NCBI RefSeq assembly: GCF_900187975.1
Contig: NZ_FZPC01000015.1
Coordinates: 62,001-126,000 of the forward strand
Direction: 5' to 3'
Length of the DNA: 64,000 nucleotides
From: Pseudomonas delhiensis
Lineage (GTDB): Bacteria > Pseudomonadota > Gammaproteobacteria > Pseudomonadales > Pseudomonadaceae
Made by a program: the position numbers and the translations under genes. Below are positions 1-7,583 of the stretch, in pieces (position 1 is the first letter of the stretch; each line of letters opens with the position of its first letter). The notes under the pieces were generated by a model, which worked only from the letters and a program-made list of their open reading frames with translations, was not told the DNA's origin and did not search any database.

Positions 1-364
1 CGTCCTCGGCAAGTCCTTCGACGGCCACGCGCCCTTCGGCCCCTGGCTGGTCACCCCGGACGAGGTGGGCAACCCCCACGAGCTGGGCATCCGCTGCTTC
101 GTCAACGACGAGAAGCGCCAGGACTCCAACACCCGCGAGCTGATCTTCGACTGCTACCAGCAGGTGGAGCACCTGTCGAAGGTGATGACCCTGGAGCCGG
201 GCGACGTGATCTACACCGGCACCCCCGGCGGCATCGGCGGCGGCTTCAAGCCGCCGCGCTGGCTGCGCGAAGGCGACCGGGTGCGGGTGGAGATCGACCG
301 CCTGGGCGCCATCGAGAATGTCGTTCGCGCCGAGCGCGTGGCGGGAGACGGCCATGGACGTTGA
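1..364 (+). CDS. Fumarylacetoacetate hydrolase (FAH) family protein, C-terminal part only
   Basis: The frame is open from base 2 to the TGA at 362-364, so only about the last 120 residues are present. The visible part has the FAH-fold C-terminal signature GDVIYTGTPGGIG followed by the REGDRVRVEIDRLG strand that ends these enzymes. The family hydrolyses or isomerises C-C bonds in 1,3-dioxo acids such as fumarylpyruvate, acylpyruvates and meta-cleavage products. Its end overlaps the next gene by 11 bases, so the two are co-transcribed and probably translationally coupled. A second FAH gene lies at 5648. The catalytic N-terminal half with the metal ligands is outside the window, so the exact substrate cannot be judged. 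Confidence 0.88.
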   Translation, partial: VLGKSFDGHAPFGPWLVTPDEVGNPHELGIRCFVNDEKRQDSNTRELIFDCYQQVEHLSKVMTLEPGDVIYTGTPGGIGGGFKPPRWLREGDRVRVEIDRLGAIENVVRAERVAGDGHGR

Positions 365-731
365 AGCCATCCAGCAGGAAATCCTCCGTCTTGAAAGCGA
401 GCGCTGCCGCGCCCTGGTGCAGCGCGACCTGCAGGCCCTGGCGGCGCTGATGGACGACGGCCTGGTGCACGTGCACGCCACCGGCAAGGTGGACGACAAG
501 GCGCAGTACCTGGAGATGGTCGCCCGCCACATCGACTTCCTCAGCGTCGAGCGCAGCGCGATGAGCGTGCGCGTGCACGGCGACACGGCCATCGCCAGCG
601 GCCGCCTGGAGCAGGCCATCGTCCTGCGCGAGAGCGGCGAGGAGCGGCTGATGAAGGCCTACGCCACCCAGGTGTGGCTGCGCGGGGAGGGCGGCTGGCG
701 GCAGTGTGCCTTCCAGGCCACCAACACCTGA
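354..731 (+). CDS. SnoaL/NTF2-like (DUF4440-type) small protein
   Basis: A 125-residue protein. I start it at ATG 354 because GGGAGA (343-348) sits five bases upstream; an upstream in-frame ATG at 318 has no ribosome site. The sequence from LESERCRALVQRDLQALAALMDDGLVHVH onward is a helix-strand pattern typical of the cone-shaped SnoaL/NTF2 fold of the DUF4440 type. Such proteins act as small isomerases, hydratases or ligand-binding subunits. Overlap with the FAH gene and position before a porin place it in the ring-degradation operon. The specific reaction is unknown. Confidence 0.8.
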   Translation: MDVEAIQQEILRLESERCRALVQRDLQALAALMDDGLVHVHATGKVDDKAQYLEMVARHIDFLSVERSAMSVRVHGDTAIASGRLEQAIVLRESGEERLMKAYATQVWLRGEGGWRQCAFQATNT

Positions 732-744
732 CCCCTGCAAGTCC

Positions 745-764
745 GCGGGCCGGCGACGGCCCGC
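745..764. terminator. Intercistronic hairpin before first barrel gene
   Basis: GCGGGCCG and CGGCCCGC form a perfect 8-bp stem around a 4-base loop. There is no T-tract, so it is more likely an mRNA-stabilising or attenuating hairpin than a full terminator. A comparable hairpin (9225-9249) precedes the paralogous barrel gene. Confidence 0.4.
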
Positions 765-801
765 GCCGGCAGGGACGCCGGACCTCACGCCAACGACAGA
801 A

Positions 802-812
802 AACAACAACAA
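802..812 (+). promoter_or_regulatory. Hfq/Crc catabolite-activity (CA) motif
   Basis: AACAACAACAA gives two overlapping matches to AAnAAnAA, the site where Hfq with Crc blocks translation of catabolic mRNAs in Pseudomonas. It ends 12 bases before the ATG at 825 and merges into the AAGAG ribosome site, as in the amiE leader. The sequence match is direct; function is inferred. Confidence 0.7.
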
Positions 813-824
813 GAGTCCATATTC

Positions 825-2186
825 ATGAACAACATCCGGGTGAAAGCGCTGGGTGCGGTGCTGGCCGCCTTCGCGATAATCGACTGCCACGCCGAGCCGG
901 CCGGCGAGCCCGCCGAAGGCACGCTGTTCCGCAGCCTGTTCGGCGACGGCCTGCAGCGCGACTACGGCATCACCACCTCCTTCCTGCTCGACATCGGCTA
1001 CTCCCGCAACAACCGCTCCACCCACGACGAGCGCCGCGACGGCCTCAGCAACCTCCCCGTCACCGGTTTTTCCGACGAGGGCTTCGAACTGGGCAGCCTG
1101 CACCTGTTCGTCGACAGGCCGCTCAAGGCCAACTTCATCCCGCGCATCACCCCCTTGCCCGGGCCCAAGCCCGACACCGCGGACTTCGGCTTCACCTTCG
1201 AGACCCTCTATGGGCGCAACGCGCAGTTCTCCCGGGCCTTCGGCTGGGACATGCACTGGGACGTCAACTCGCCCGGCGACGACGACACCGAGAAGGCCCG
1301 GCGCGACAGGCAGAACTTCGTCTCCACGCCCAACCTGGCCGCCACGGCGTACCTGCCCTACGGGCCGGGCTTCACCCTGATGGCGGGTATCTTCGGCCCG
1401 GCCTTCGGCTACGAGATCCCGCCGAACATCCGCCTCGCCCGCAACCCCTTCGCCAGCCGCACCTACGCCTTCGTCAGCAACCTGGTGACGGTCAGCGGGG
1501 TGATGCTGGGCTCCCGCCTGCTCGACGGCCCGCAGGGGCTGCTGGGGGTGGAACTGGGCGTGGCCCAGGGCTGGAGCAACCTGCGCGACAACAACGACGA
1601 CAAGGCGCTGTTCGGCGCGCTGCGCTGGCGCACGCCCGACATGCAGACCTGGGTCGACTACGAGTTCATGCTGGGCAACCAGCAGAACGACAGCGTCAAG
1701 GACGTGCAGGCGCCGACCTCGCGGCTGATCTCCCCGGACGGCCAGCTCCGGCAGCAGCATTCGCTGAACGGCTGGCACCGCTTCGACGAGCGCTGGTCGA
1801 TGGGCGCGGAGCTGGTCTACGGCCGCCAGGACGGCGACGGCAAGCCGTCGACCGTGGACATCATCACCGGGCCGGGCTTCGATGGCGCCCATTGGTGGGG
1901 CGTCAACGCGGTGGTCACCTACCAGATCGGGCCCGACCTGTCGTTCTCGGTGCGCGGCGAGCATTTCAGCGATCCGGACGGCTTCACGCTGTTCCCCACC
2001 ACCACCGCCCGCGGGGACTTCAACGCCATCACCAGCGGCTTCCGCTACGAAGTCAGCAAGAACCTCTCGCTGCGCCCGGAGCTGCGCTATGACTGGTTCG
2101 ACGCCCACGAGCACGATCGCCCGTTCGGCAACGGCCGGGATCGCGACCAGTTGACGGCGATGGTGGAAGCGCTCCTGTACTTCTGA
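825..2186 (+). CDS. Outer-membrane beta-barrel protein, paralogue 1
   Basis: A 453-residue protein with an N-terminal signal sequence (MNNIRVKALGAVLAAFAII, cleavage probably after CHA) and a C-terminal aromatic residue (ALLYF), the usual barrel-assembly signal. The rest alternates short hydrophobic strands with glycine/aspartate-rich turns and fits the OmpL-like putative porin families. It is closely similar over its full length to the protein at 9281. It most likely forms an uptake channel for the compound degraded by this cluster. It follows the FAH and SnoaL genes in the same direction and carries a Crc/Hfq-type motif before the start. Specific substrate unknown. Confidence 0.82.
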   Translation: MNNIRVKALGAVLAAFAIIDCHAEPAGEPAEGTLFRSLFGDGLQRDYGITTSFLLDIGYSRNNRSTHDERRDGLSNLPVTGFSDEGFELGSLHLFVDRPLKANFIPRITPLPGPKPDTADFGFTFETLYGRNAQFSRAFGWDMHWDVNSPGDDDTEKARRDRQNFVSTPNLAATAYLPYGPGFTLMAGIFGPAFGYEIPPNIRLARNPFASRTYAFVSNLVTVSGVMLGSRLLDGPQGLLGVELGVAQGWSNLRDNNDDKALFGALRWRTPDMQTWVDYEFMLGNQQNDSVKDVQAPTSRLISPDGQLRQQHSLNGWHRFDERWSMGAELVYGRQDGDGKPSTVDIITGPGFDGAHWWGVNAVVTYQIGPDLSFSVRGEHFSDPDGFTLFPTTTARGDFNAITSGFRYEVSKNLSLRPELRYDWFDAHEHDRPFGNGRDRDQLTAMVEALLYF

Positions 2187-2196
2187 CGATCAATGA

Positions 2197-2230
2197 AAAA
2201 GCCCTGGCAGCCCAGGCTGCCAGGGCTTTT
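2197..2230. terminator. Bidirectional rho-independent terminator
   Basis: A perfect 14-bp inverted repeat (AAAAGCCCTGGCAG / CTGCCAGGGCTTTT) with a 6-base loop lies between two convergent genes. It ends in T-runs on both strands, so it can stop transcription from both sides. Confidence 0.93.
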
Positions 2231-2245
2231 CTGCCGGCCCGGAAC

Positions 2246-3124
2246 CTATGCGCGGGCGGCGCAGCGTTTGGCGAATGCCAGTTGCTGCAACTGGAAGGCC
2301 TCGCCCGAGCGGTGGAAATCGATGCAGTGGCCGGCGTCCCTGAACAGTGCCGCATCCATCTCCGGGCAGTTGACGAAGGCATCCGCGAAGCGCTGGATGG
2401 TCGCCTCGTCCACCGGCCACAGCTGTTCGAACTCGGGCTGCCGATAGTGCACCGGCACCTTGACCTGCGCAGCCAGCCGGCCGACCTGCTTCGGCCAGTG
2501 CATGCCGATGTCGATCAGCTCGCTGCGCGGGGCGGGGGCGCTCGCCCCGTAGCTGGCCTGCGGCATGACGCCTTGCTCGTAGGTGCCCGGCGGGCCGAAG
2601 AAGAACCCGTCCATCGCCTCCGGCGGCACGCTGACCAGGGCCTGTTCCGCGGGCACCTGGTTCCACTTGTCCTTGGAGGCCGGCACCGGGTCGAGCCCGA
2701 CGCCGGAGATGGCGATGCCCAGCAGAGGCCAGGAGGGCTGGCGCGCGGCGATGGCGATGGTGATGGCTCCGCCGATCGAATGGCCGACCAGGACGATGCC
2801 GCAGGCCTTGTGCGAATAGCTGTGCCACAGGCCATGGATGGCCGAGTCGAGAATCTCCGCGTTGTCCATGATGCTTGGCGCGTTGGCGGCGTAGTCCGCG
2901 CTCAGGCCATAGCCCGGGCGGTCGATGGCGAAGATCGGCAGCTGTTGCGCCTGCGCCCGGTCCAGCAGCGAATGGCCCGCCACGTCGAAGTAGCGGGAGG
3001 AATAGGTGCCGCCGTGGATGGCGATGATCAGCGGGTGCCGATCCGGGCTTTCGGCTTCCGGTATCCGCCCGCGGCCGGACAGCGTGACGCCCAGCCCGCG
3101 GAAGACATAGTCCTGCTTGCACAT
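2246..3124 (-). CDS. Alpha/beta-hydrolase fold enzyme
   Basis: A 292-residue hydrolase. The start at 3124 is supported by AGAGGAG upstream. It shows the oxyanion motif HGGTYSSRYFD, the nucleophile elbow GHSIGGA and a late catalytic His in DAGHCIDFHR, with an acidic residue before it. Members of this fold cleave esters, lactones or meta-cleavage C-C bonds. The gene lies on the minus strand after a SnoaL-like gene (3184-3759), 59 bp downstream of it, probably in one operon divergent from the LysR gene at 3868. A Crc/Hfq-type motif overlaps its leader. It could be the ring-cleavage-product hydrolase or a lactonase; sequence alone does not decide. Confidence 0.85.
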   Translation of the reverse strand: MCKQDYVFRGLGVTLSGRGRIPEAESPDRHPLIIAIHGGTYSSRYFDVAGHSLLDRAQAQQLPIFAIDRPGYGLSADYAANAPSIMDNAEILDSAIHGLWHSYSHKACGIVLVGHSIGGAITIAIAARQPSWPLLGIAISGVGLDPVPASKDKWNQVPAEQALVSVPPEAMDGFFFGPPGTYEQGVMPQASYGASAPAPRSELIDIGMHWPKQVGRLAAQVKVPVHYRQPEFEQLWPVDEATIQRFADAFVNCPEMDAALFRDAGHCIDFHRSGEAFQLQQLAFAKRCAARA

Positions 3125-3139
3125 GGTTTTTCGCTCCTC

Positions 3140-3150
3140 TTCTTGTTGTT
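3140..3150 (-). promoter_or_regulatory. Hfq/Crc CA motif
   Basis: On the minus strand the leader of the hydrolase gene reads AACAACAAGAA directly before the AGAGGAG ribosome site. This gives two overlapping AAnAAnAA matches. Confidence 0.68.
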
Positions 3151-3183
3151 GTGGTTTTCCGATCGTTTGGCCTCGGCCGAAGG

Positions 3184-3759
3184 CTAGGCGGCGAGCCAGG
3201 CCTGGGCCGTTTGCCGCATGGCACGCTCCAGCTCGCTGCCGCGAGTGGCGAAGGTCCGGCCCAGGGGAAAGCCGCTCTTCTCCAGCAGGTAGGCCAGGGG
3301 CGCGTACTCGCGCGGATAGCGCTCCAGCACCTGCGCCTCGACCGCCACGGGCCCGCGCGGGAAGCTGAAGCCGCCCATGTCGTAGATGCTCTGGCGCTTG
3401 AGCAGCCTCCACTGGCCGTCGCGTTTTTCCGCCAGGTCGTAGAAGCGGTTGTGCACGCTGCAGCCCAGGCCCAGGCGCACGTTCTCGGCGACTATCACCG
3501 CGTTGGTCTCGACGATGGCGCGCTCGCCGTTCATCTCCACCACCGGCGTGCCGATCAGGTGCTTGGTGCGCAGGTCGGAGGCGCCCATGCGCCGCGAGCC
3601 TTCGATGAAGTCGGAGAAGGGGCCTTCGAACCAGGTGACCTCGATCACCCCGTCGGGGTGGAACAGCCCGGCCAGGCGCTCCCACTGGCCGAGGTCGCGG
3701 TGGATCCAGCCGGTGATCAGGTCGGTGATCTGCAGGCGGTCTTCAAGGTAGCTATGCAT
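3184..3759 (-). CDS. SnoaL_4-like (NTF2 fold) protein
   Basis: A 191-residue protein. The N-terminal part MHSYLEDRLQITDLITGWIHRDLGQWERLAGLFHPDG is the usual start of SnoaL-like family 4 proteins, with the DxxxWxxLxxLFxPDG pattern, followed by strands such as RAIVETNAVIVAENV. Relatives include dehydratase/isomerase-like proteins and ring-hydroxylating dioxygenase small-subunit relatives. It is longer than a minimal SnoaL domain because of a C-terminal helical extension. It is the first gene of the minus-strand pair with the hydrolase and diverges from the LysR gene, whose operator-like palindrome lies between them. Reaction not known. Confidence 0.8.
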   Translation of the reverse strand: MHSYLEDRLQITDLITGWIHRDLGQWERLAGLFHPDGVIEVTWFEGPFSDFIEGSRRMGASDLRTKHLIGTPVVEMNGERAIVETNAVIVAENVRLGLGCSVHNRFYDLAEKRDGQWRLLKRQSIYDMGGFSFPRGPVAVEAQVLERYPREYAPLAYLLEKSGFPLGRTFATRGSELERAMRQTAQAWLAA

Positions 3760-3823
3760 GACGTGTTCTCTTGCTTGTGGGAAATCGCCTCAGCATCTTC
3801 CCGCACGGTAGCGAACTCAAATA

Positions 3824-3844
3824 GATTGATCTGAATGATCAATC
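3824..3844. promoter_or_regulatory. Candidate LysR operator in divergent promoter region
   Basis: Eight-base arms GATTGATC and GATCAATC flank five bases. This 21-bp AT-rich palindrome lies 24 bp before the LysR start and 65 bp before the divergent SnoaL-like gene, where LysR proteins normally bind. Its geometry is compatible with a T-N11-A site. Confidence 0.6.
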
Positions 3845-3867
3845 ACTAATCATGAAGGACCTGGCCC

Positions 3868-4758
3868 ATGGACCTGCGTCACCTGCGCTACTTCCTCGCC
3901 GTCGCCGAGGAAGGCCATTTCGGCCGCGCCGCCCAGCGCCTGCACATCGTGCAGTCGGCGCTGAGCATGCAGATACGCGCCCTGGAAGAGGAACTCGGCG
4001 GCCCGCTGTTCGTGCGCACCAGCCGCCGGGTGGAACTGACCGAGGCCGGCCGGCTGCTGCGCGGCGAGGCCGAGCGCACCCTGGCCCAGGCCGAGCACGC
4101 GCAGCGCACGGTGCAGCGGGCGCTGCGCGGGGAGATGGGCACGGTGCGCATCGGCTTCGCCGGCAACGCCGTGTTCAGCGGCCGGCTGATGAGCGACGTG
4201 CGGGCCTTCCACGCCGCCTACCCGGAGGCCGAGGTGGTGCTGCGCGAACTGGCGCCGCACCTGCAGGTCGAGGCGATCCAGGCCGGCCAGCTGGACGTCG
4301 GCTATGCCCCCAGCCACGGCGGGCAGATCGTCGACGACTCGCTGTGCTTCGAGCGCATCGGCACCTGGCCGCTGCTGGTGGCCATGCCCGACAGCCATCC
4401 GCTGGTCGATGCCCAGCCGCTGCAGGTGTCGATGCTCGGCGCGGAGCCGCTGATCGTCTATGCCGCCCATGGCGCCGACGAGAACATGCTCGGCGGCCTG
4501 CGCCGGGCGCTGGGGCGCGAGCCCAAGGTGCACCGCACCAGCAGCACCCTCAGCGTGCTGGCGCTGGTGGCCGCCGGCATGGGCGTGGCGCTGGTGCCCG
4601 AGCCGCTGCTGCAGGTGCACATCCCGGGGGTGGCCTACCGCCGGCTCGACGGCATGGAGCCGCAGGCCGACCTGCTGCTGGTCAGCCGCAACGAGGAAAC
4701 CGGCGGCGCCGTGCGCGCCTTCCTGGGGATCGCCCGCCAGGGGCTGGCCGGCGAGTGA
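3868..4758 (+). CDS. LysR-family transcriptional regulator
   Basis: A 296-residue LysR protein. The N-terminal winged helix-turn-helix (MDLRHLRYFLAVAEEGHFGRAAQRLHIVQSALSMQIRALEEELGG) is canonical; the rest is the periplasmic-binding-like effector domain. AAGGAC lies eight bases before the ATG. It diverges from the SnoaL/hydrolase pair, with a palindrome between them, so it most likely controls that pair and itself in response to a pathway compound. It is convergent with the GntR gene. The inducer cannot be read from the sequence. Confidence 0.94.
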   Translation: MDLRHLRYFLAVAEEGHFGRAAQRLHIVQSALSMQIRALEEELGGPLFVRTSRRVELTEAGRLLRGEAERTLAQAEHAQRTVQRALRGEMGTVRIGFAGNAVFSGRLMSDVRAFHAAYPEAEVVLRELAPHLQVEAIQAGQLDVGYAPSHGGQIVDDSLCFERIGTWPLLVAMPDSHPLVDAQPLQVSMLGAEPLIVYAAHGADENMLGGLRRALGREPKVHRTSSTLSVLALVAAGMGVALVPEPLLQVHIPGVAYRRLDGMEPQADLLLVSRNEETGGAVRAFLGIARQGLAGE

Positions 4759-4770
4759 GCCAGGGGCCGC

Positions 4771-5475
4771 TCAGCCCTTGAGCGCCTCATGGGCCAGCAC
4801 GCTGCGGGTAGTGGTCTCGTAGTGCTGCGCCAGCAGCGCGCAGGCCTTGTCCACGTCGCGCGCCAGGGCGGCGTCGAGCAGCTCGCGGTGTTCGCCGGGG
4901 ACGTCGCGGCTGGCGCTGTCGTTGTAGTGCACCGAGAGCATGCGGTAGCGCGCGGTCTGGTCGCGCAGCATGTGCGACAGGCGCAGCAGCCAGGGCGAGC
5001 GGCAACTGCCGATCAGCGCCTCGTGGAAGGCCACGTGGGCGTTTTCCCATTCCGGCTTCAGCAGCCGTTCCGGGCCTTCGACGATGGGCAGGCGGTCCAG
5101 GCGGTGGTGCGCGGCGATCAGGCGGCTTTCCCACTCCAGGTCGCCATGGCGGATGGAGTCGGCCAGGGCCTGGCATTCGATGAGCAGGCGGGTGTCGGTG
5201 ATGTCGCGGATTTCGTCGGCGGAGATGCGCCCGACGCTGAAGCCCTTCTGGTCCTCGGCGCTGACGAAGCCGCTGGCGGCCAGGCGCGACAGCGCCTCGC
5301 GCAGGGGGATGACGCCGGCGTCGTAGTGCTCGGCCAGCTCCTTCAGGCGCAGGCGGCTGCCCGGCGCCAGGCGGCCGTTGATGATGTCTTCGCGGACCCG
5401 GGCCTCCAGTTGCGAGGCCATGGTGCGCTTCTCCGAGGCTTCGGGCTGTTCCGCCCAGCGTTCGGCTCGGTTCAT
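4771..5475 (-). CDS. GntR-family regulator, FCD subfamily
   Basis: A 234-residue repressor-type protein. The N-terminal winged helix (EARVREDIINGRLAPGSRLRLKELAEHYDAGVIPLREALSRLAASGFV) is GntR. The all-helical remainder contains the FCD metal/ligand pattern (AFHEALIGSCRSPWL, GEHRELLDAALARD). The start at 5475 has a modest ribosome site; an internal ATG at 5421 with GGAGAA eight bases upstream is a credible alternative. It diverges from the FAH/dioxygenase operon (5648 onward). The 172-bp gap holds three TTTATCG repeats overlapping a promoter, so it probably represses that operon until an acidic intermediate binds. Confidence 0.92.
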   Translation of the reverse strand: MNRAERWAEQPEASEKRTMASQLEARVREDIINGRLAPGSRLRLKELAEHYDAGVIPLREALSRLAASGFVSAEDQKGFSVGRISADEIRDITDTRLLIECQALADSIRHGDLEWESRLIAAHHRLDRLPIVEGPERLLKPEWENAHVAFHEALIGSCRSPWLLRLSHMLRDQTARYRMLSVHYNDSASRDVPGEHRELLDAALARDVDKACALLAQHYETTTRSVLAHEALKG

Positions 5476-5527
5476 GGGCTGTTCCACGGATGATGACGGA
5501 TGAGGCAGATGATACACACGGGAGCCT

Positions 5528-5580
5528 TTTATCGATAATTCTGAAAAAATATATTTTATCGTTGACGGCATATTTTATCG
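5528..5580. promoter_or_regulatory. Candidate GntR operator array (three TTTATCG repeats)
   Basis: TTTATCG occurs at 5528-5534, 5555-5561 and 5574-5580. The first is part of the palindrome TTATCGATAA (5529-5538). The last two are extended to ATATTTTATCG (5551-5561, 5570-5580), 19 bp apart. The block is strongly AT-rich in otherwise GC-rich DNA and lies between divergent GntR and FAH genes. Confidence 0.62.
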
Positions 5581-5590
5581 GGATTAGCTT
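5562..5590 (+). promoter_or_regulatory. Candidate sigma-70 promoter for the FAH/dioxygenase operon
   Basis: TTGACG (5562-5567), a 17-bp spacer and a weak TAGCTT (5585-5590) precede ATG 5648. One TTTATCG repeat sits inside the spacer, which would allow repression by GntR occlusion. Confidence 0.42.
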
Positions 5591-5647
5591 AGGGCCCATA
5601 CCGCACTGCCTGGCGGTCGTCACGAACCACAACAAGAGGTCTGCTCC

Positions 5648-6481
5648 ATGCGCTACGTTCGCTTCTCCCACCAAGGCCGCCCGGTACTGGGCGTTCGCAC
5701 CGCCGAAGGCGTCCGGGTCCTCGGCGAGGAAACCCTGGAGTCGCTGCTCGAGCGCGGCGTCGACCTCGCCACCTACGGCGCCCGGGCCCAGGGCCCGCTG
5801 GTGCAGATCGGCGAGCAGGACTACCTGCCGCTGATGAAGAAGCCCGGCAAGATCGTCTGCGTCGGCCTGAACTACGCCGATCACACCAAGGAATCGCCCT
5901 ACGCCCAGCCGGACTACCCGACGCTGTTCCCGCGCTTCAACAGCAGCCTCATCGGCCACAACCAGCCGCTGGTGCGCCCGCGCATCTCCGACACCCTGGA
6001 CTACGAGGGCGAGATGGCCGTGGTGCTCAAGAGCGGCGGCCGGCACATTCCCAAGGCGCAGGCGCTGCAGCACGTGGCCGGCTACGCGCTGTTCAACGAG
6101 GGCTCGGTGCGCGAGTACCAGTTCAAGTCGCCGCAGTGGACCGTGGGCAAGAATTTCGACGACACCGGCGCCTTCGGCCCGGACCTGGTGACCGCCGACG
6201 AACTGCCGGCCGGCGGCAAGGGCCTGCTGCTGCAGACCCGCGTCAACGGCAAGGTGGTGCAATCGGCCAATACCGAGGACATGCTGTTCGACGTGGCCAC
6301 CATCATCTCCACCCTCAGCGAGGCGGTGACCCTGGAAGCCGGCGACGTGATCGTCAGCGGCACCCCGGCCGGCGTCGGCTTCGGCATGGATCCCAAGGTC
6401 TACCTGAAGGCCGGCGACGTGGTGGAAGTGTCCATCGAAGACATCGGCACACTGGTCAACCCGGTGGTGGACGAAGCCTGA
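5648..6481 (+). CDS. FAH-family hydrolase (acylpyruvate/fumarylpyruvate hydrolase-like)
   Basis: A full-length 277-residue FAH-fold protein. A short N-terminal domain is followed by the catalytic domain with CVGLNYADHTKE, the metal-ligand pair in LDYEGEMAVVL and the distal GDVIVSGTPAGVGFG signature. Family members cleave acylpyruvates or decarboxylate/isomerise meta-cleavage products. It starts the operon with the extradiol dioxygenase (76 bp downstream) and the FAD hydroxylase. AACAAGAGG forms both the ribosome site and a near-match to the Crc/Hfq motif. Regulation by the divergent GntR is likely. The preference between acetylpyruvate, fumarylpyruvate and hydroxymuconate substrates is open. 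Confidence 0.9.
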   Translation: MRYVRFSHQGRPVLGVRTAEGVRVLGEETLESLLERGVDLATYGARAQGPLVQIGEQDYLPLMKKPGKIVCVGLNYADHTKESPYAQPDYPTLFPRFNSSLIGHNQPLVRPRISDTLDYEGEMAVVLKSGGRHIPKAQALQHVAGYALFNEGSVREYQFKSPQWTVGKNFDDTGAFGPDLVTADELPAGGKGLLLQTRVNGKVVQSANTEDMLFDVATIISTLSEAVTLEAGDVIVSGTPAGVGFGMDPKVYLKAGDVVEVSIEDIGTLVNPVVDEA

Positions 6482-6534
6482 CCCCGGGCGGTTCCCGGCC
6501 AGATCGAAGCCTCCCGCTCCGAGGCTTCGACGAC

Positions 6535-6545
6535 AAGAACAACAA
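6535..6545 (+). promoter_or_regulatory. Hfq/Crc CA motif
   Basis: AAGAACAACAA gives two AAnAAnAA matches immediately before the CGGAGG ribosome site of the dioxygenase gene. Confidence 0.65.
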
Positions 6546-6557
6546 TCGGAGGCGATC

Positions 6558-7478
6558 ATGACTCCCACCATCCGTGGTGTGCATTCGATCGATCATTACG
6601 CGCTGTTCGTGCCCTCGCTGGATGACGCGCGCCAGTTCTTCGCCAGCTTCGGCCTGGAAGTCGGCGAAACCCCGGACGCCCTGGAACTGCGGGCCGCCGA
6701 CGGCCACCGCTGGGCGCGGATGCTGCCGGGGCCGCGCAAGAGCCTGGCCTACCTGAGCTTCAACTGCTTCGCCGAGGACTACCCGGCCCTGCGCCAGCAG
6801 GCCGAGGCCGCCGGCGCGCGCTTCGAGGCCGGCGACGGCGAGGGCTTCTGGTTCCGCGACCCCGACGGCAACCTGCTGCAGGTGAAGGTCGGCGCCAAGC
6901 ACATGCCCGACCACAAGCAGCTGGCGGCGCCGGCCCGGCCCGCCGTGCGCGGCGTCGGCACCCGCGACGCCGTGGCCCAGGTGCGCCCGCGGCGGCTTTC
7001 CCACGTGCTGCTGTTCAGCCCCGACGTGCCCCAGGCGGTCACCTTCTACGAGCGGGCCCTGGGGCTGCGCCTGTCCGACCACTCCCAGGACATCATCGCC
7101 TTCACCCACGCCCCCCACGGCTGCGACCACCACCTGGTGGCCTTCTGCAAGAGCGGCGCCAAGGGCTTCCACCACGCCGCCTGGGAAGTGGACGGCGTCG
7201 ACGACGTCGGCAACGGCGCCGAGCAGATGGCCAACGCCGGCTACCGCGAGGGCTGGGGCACCGGGCGGCATTGCCTGGGCTCCAACTACTTCCACTACGT
7301 CCGCGACCCCTGGGGCTCGTTCTGCGAGTACTCGGCGGACATGGACTTCATCGACGCCGGCAGCCAGTGGCCGGCGGGCGACTTCCCGCCCGAGAACTCG
7401 CTGTACCTCTGGGGCCCGAGCGTCCCCGAGTATTTCGTCCGCAACACCGAGGCGGACAGCGCGCCGGCCAAAAGCTAG
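6558..7478 (+). CDS. Type I extradiol ring-cleavage dioxygenase (VOC superfamily)
   Basis: A 306-residue protein with two vicinal-oxygen-chelate modules. The N-terminal one (residues about 8-115) is structural; the C-terminal one (about 145-265) holds the iron ligands His149 (SHVLLF), His205/206 (FHHAAWEV) and Glu257 (FCEYSADMD). The enzyme class opens catechol-type rings next to the hydroxyls using Fe(II) and O2. It sits between an FAH hydrolase and an FAD aromatic hydroxylase, giving the order hydroxylate, cleave, hydrolyse. It resembles 2,3-dihydroxybiphenyl / 3-substituted catechol dioxygenases. The natural substrate is not determined by sequence. Confidence 0.9.
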   Translation: MTPTIRGVHSIDHYALFVPSLDDARQFFASFGLEVGETPDALELRAADGHRWARMLPGPRKSLAYLSFNCFAEDYPALRQQAEAAGARFEAGDGEGFWFRDPDGNLLQVKVGAKHMPDHKQLAAPARPAVRGVGTRDAVAQVRPRRLSHVLLFSPDVPQAVTFYERALGLRLSDHSQDIIAFTHAPHGCDHHLVAFCKSGAKGFHHAAWEVDGVDDVGNGAEQMANAGYREGWGTGRHCLGSNYFHYVRDPWGSFCEYSADMDFIDAGSQWPAGDFPPENSLYLWGPSVPEYFVRNTEADSAPAKS

Positions 7479-7583
7479 CGCACCCAGCGACGCAGGCCGC
7501 TCCTTCGTCCCAAGCACTTTCCTGCCGTCCGGGGAAGCGGGGAGCGGCTTGCCTAAAACCAACCCGGTTTCAGGTCAGCACAG

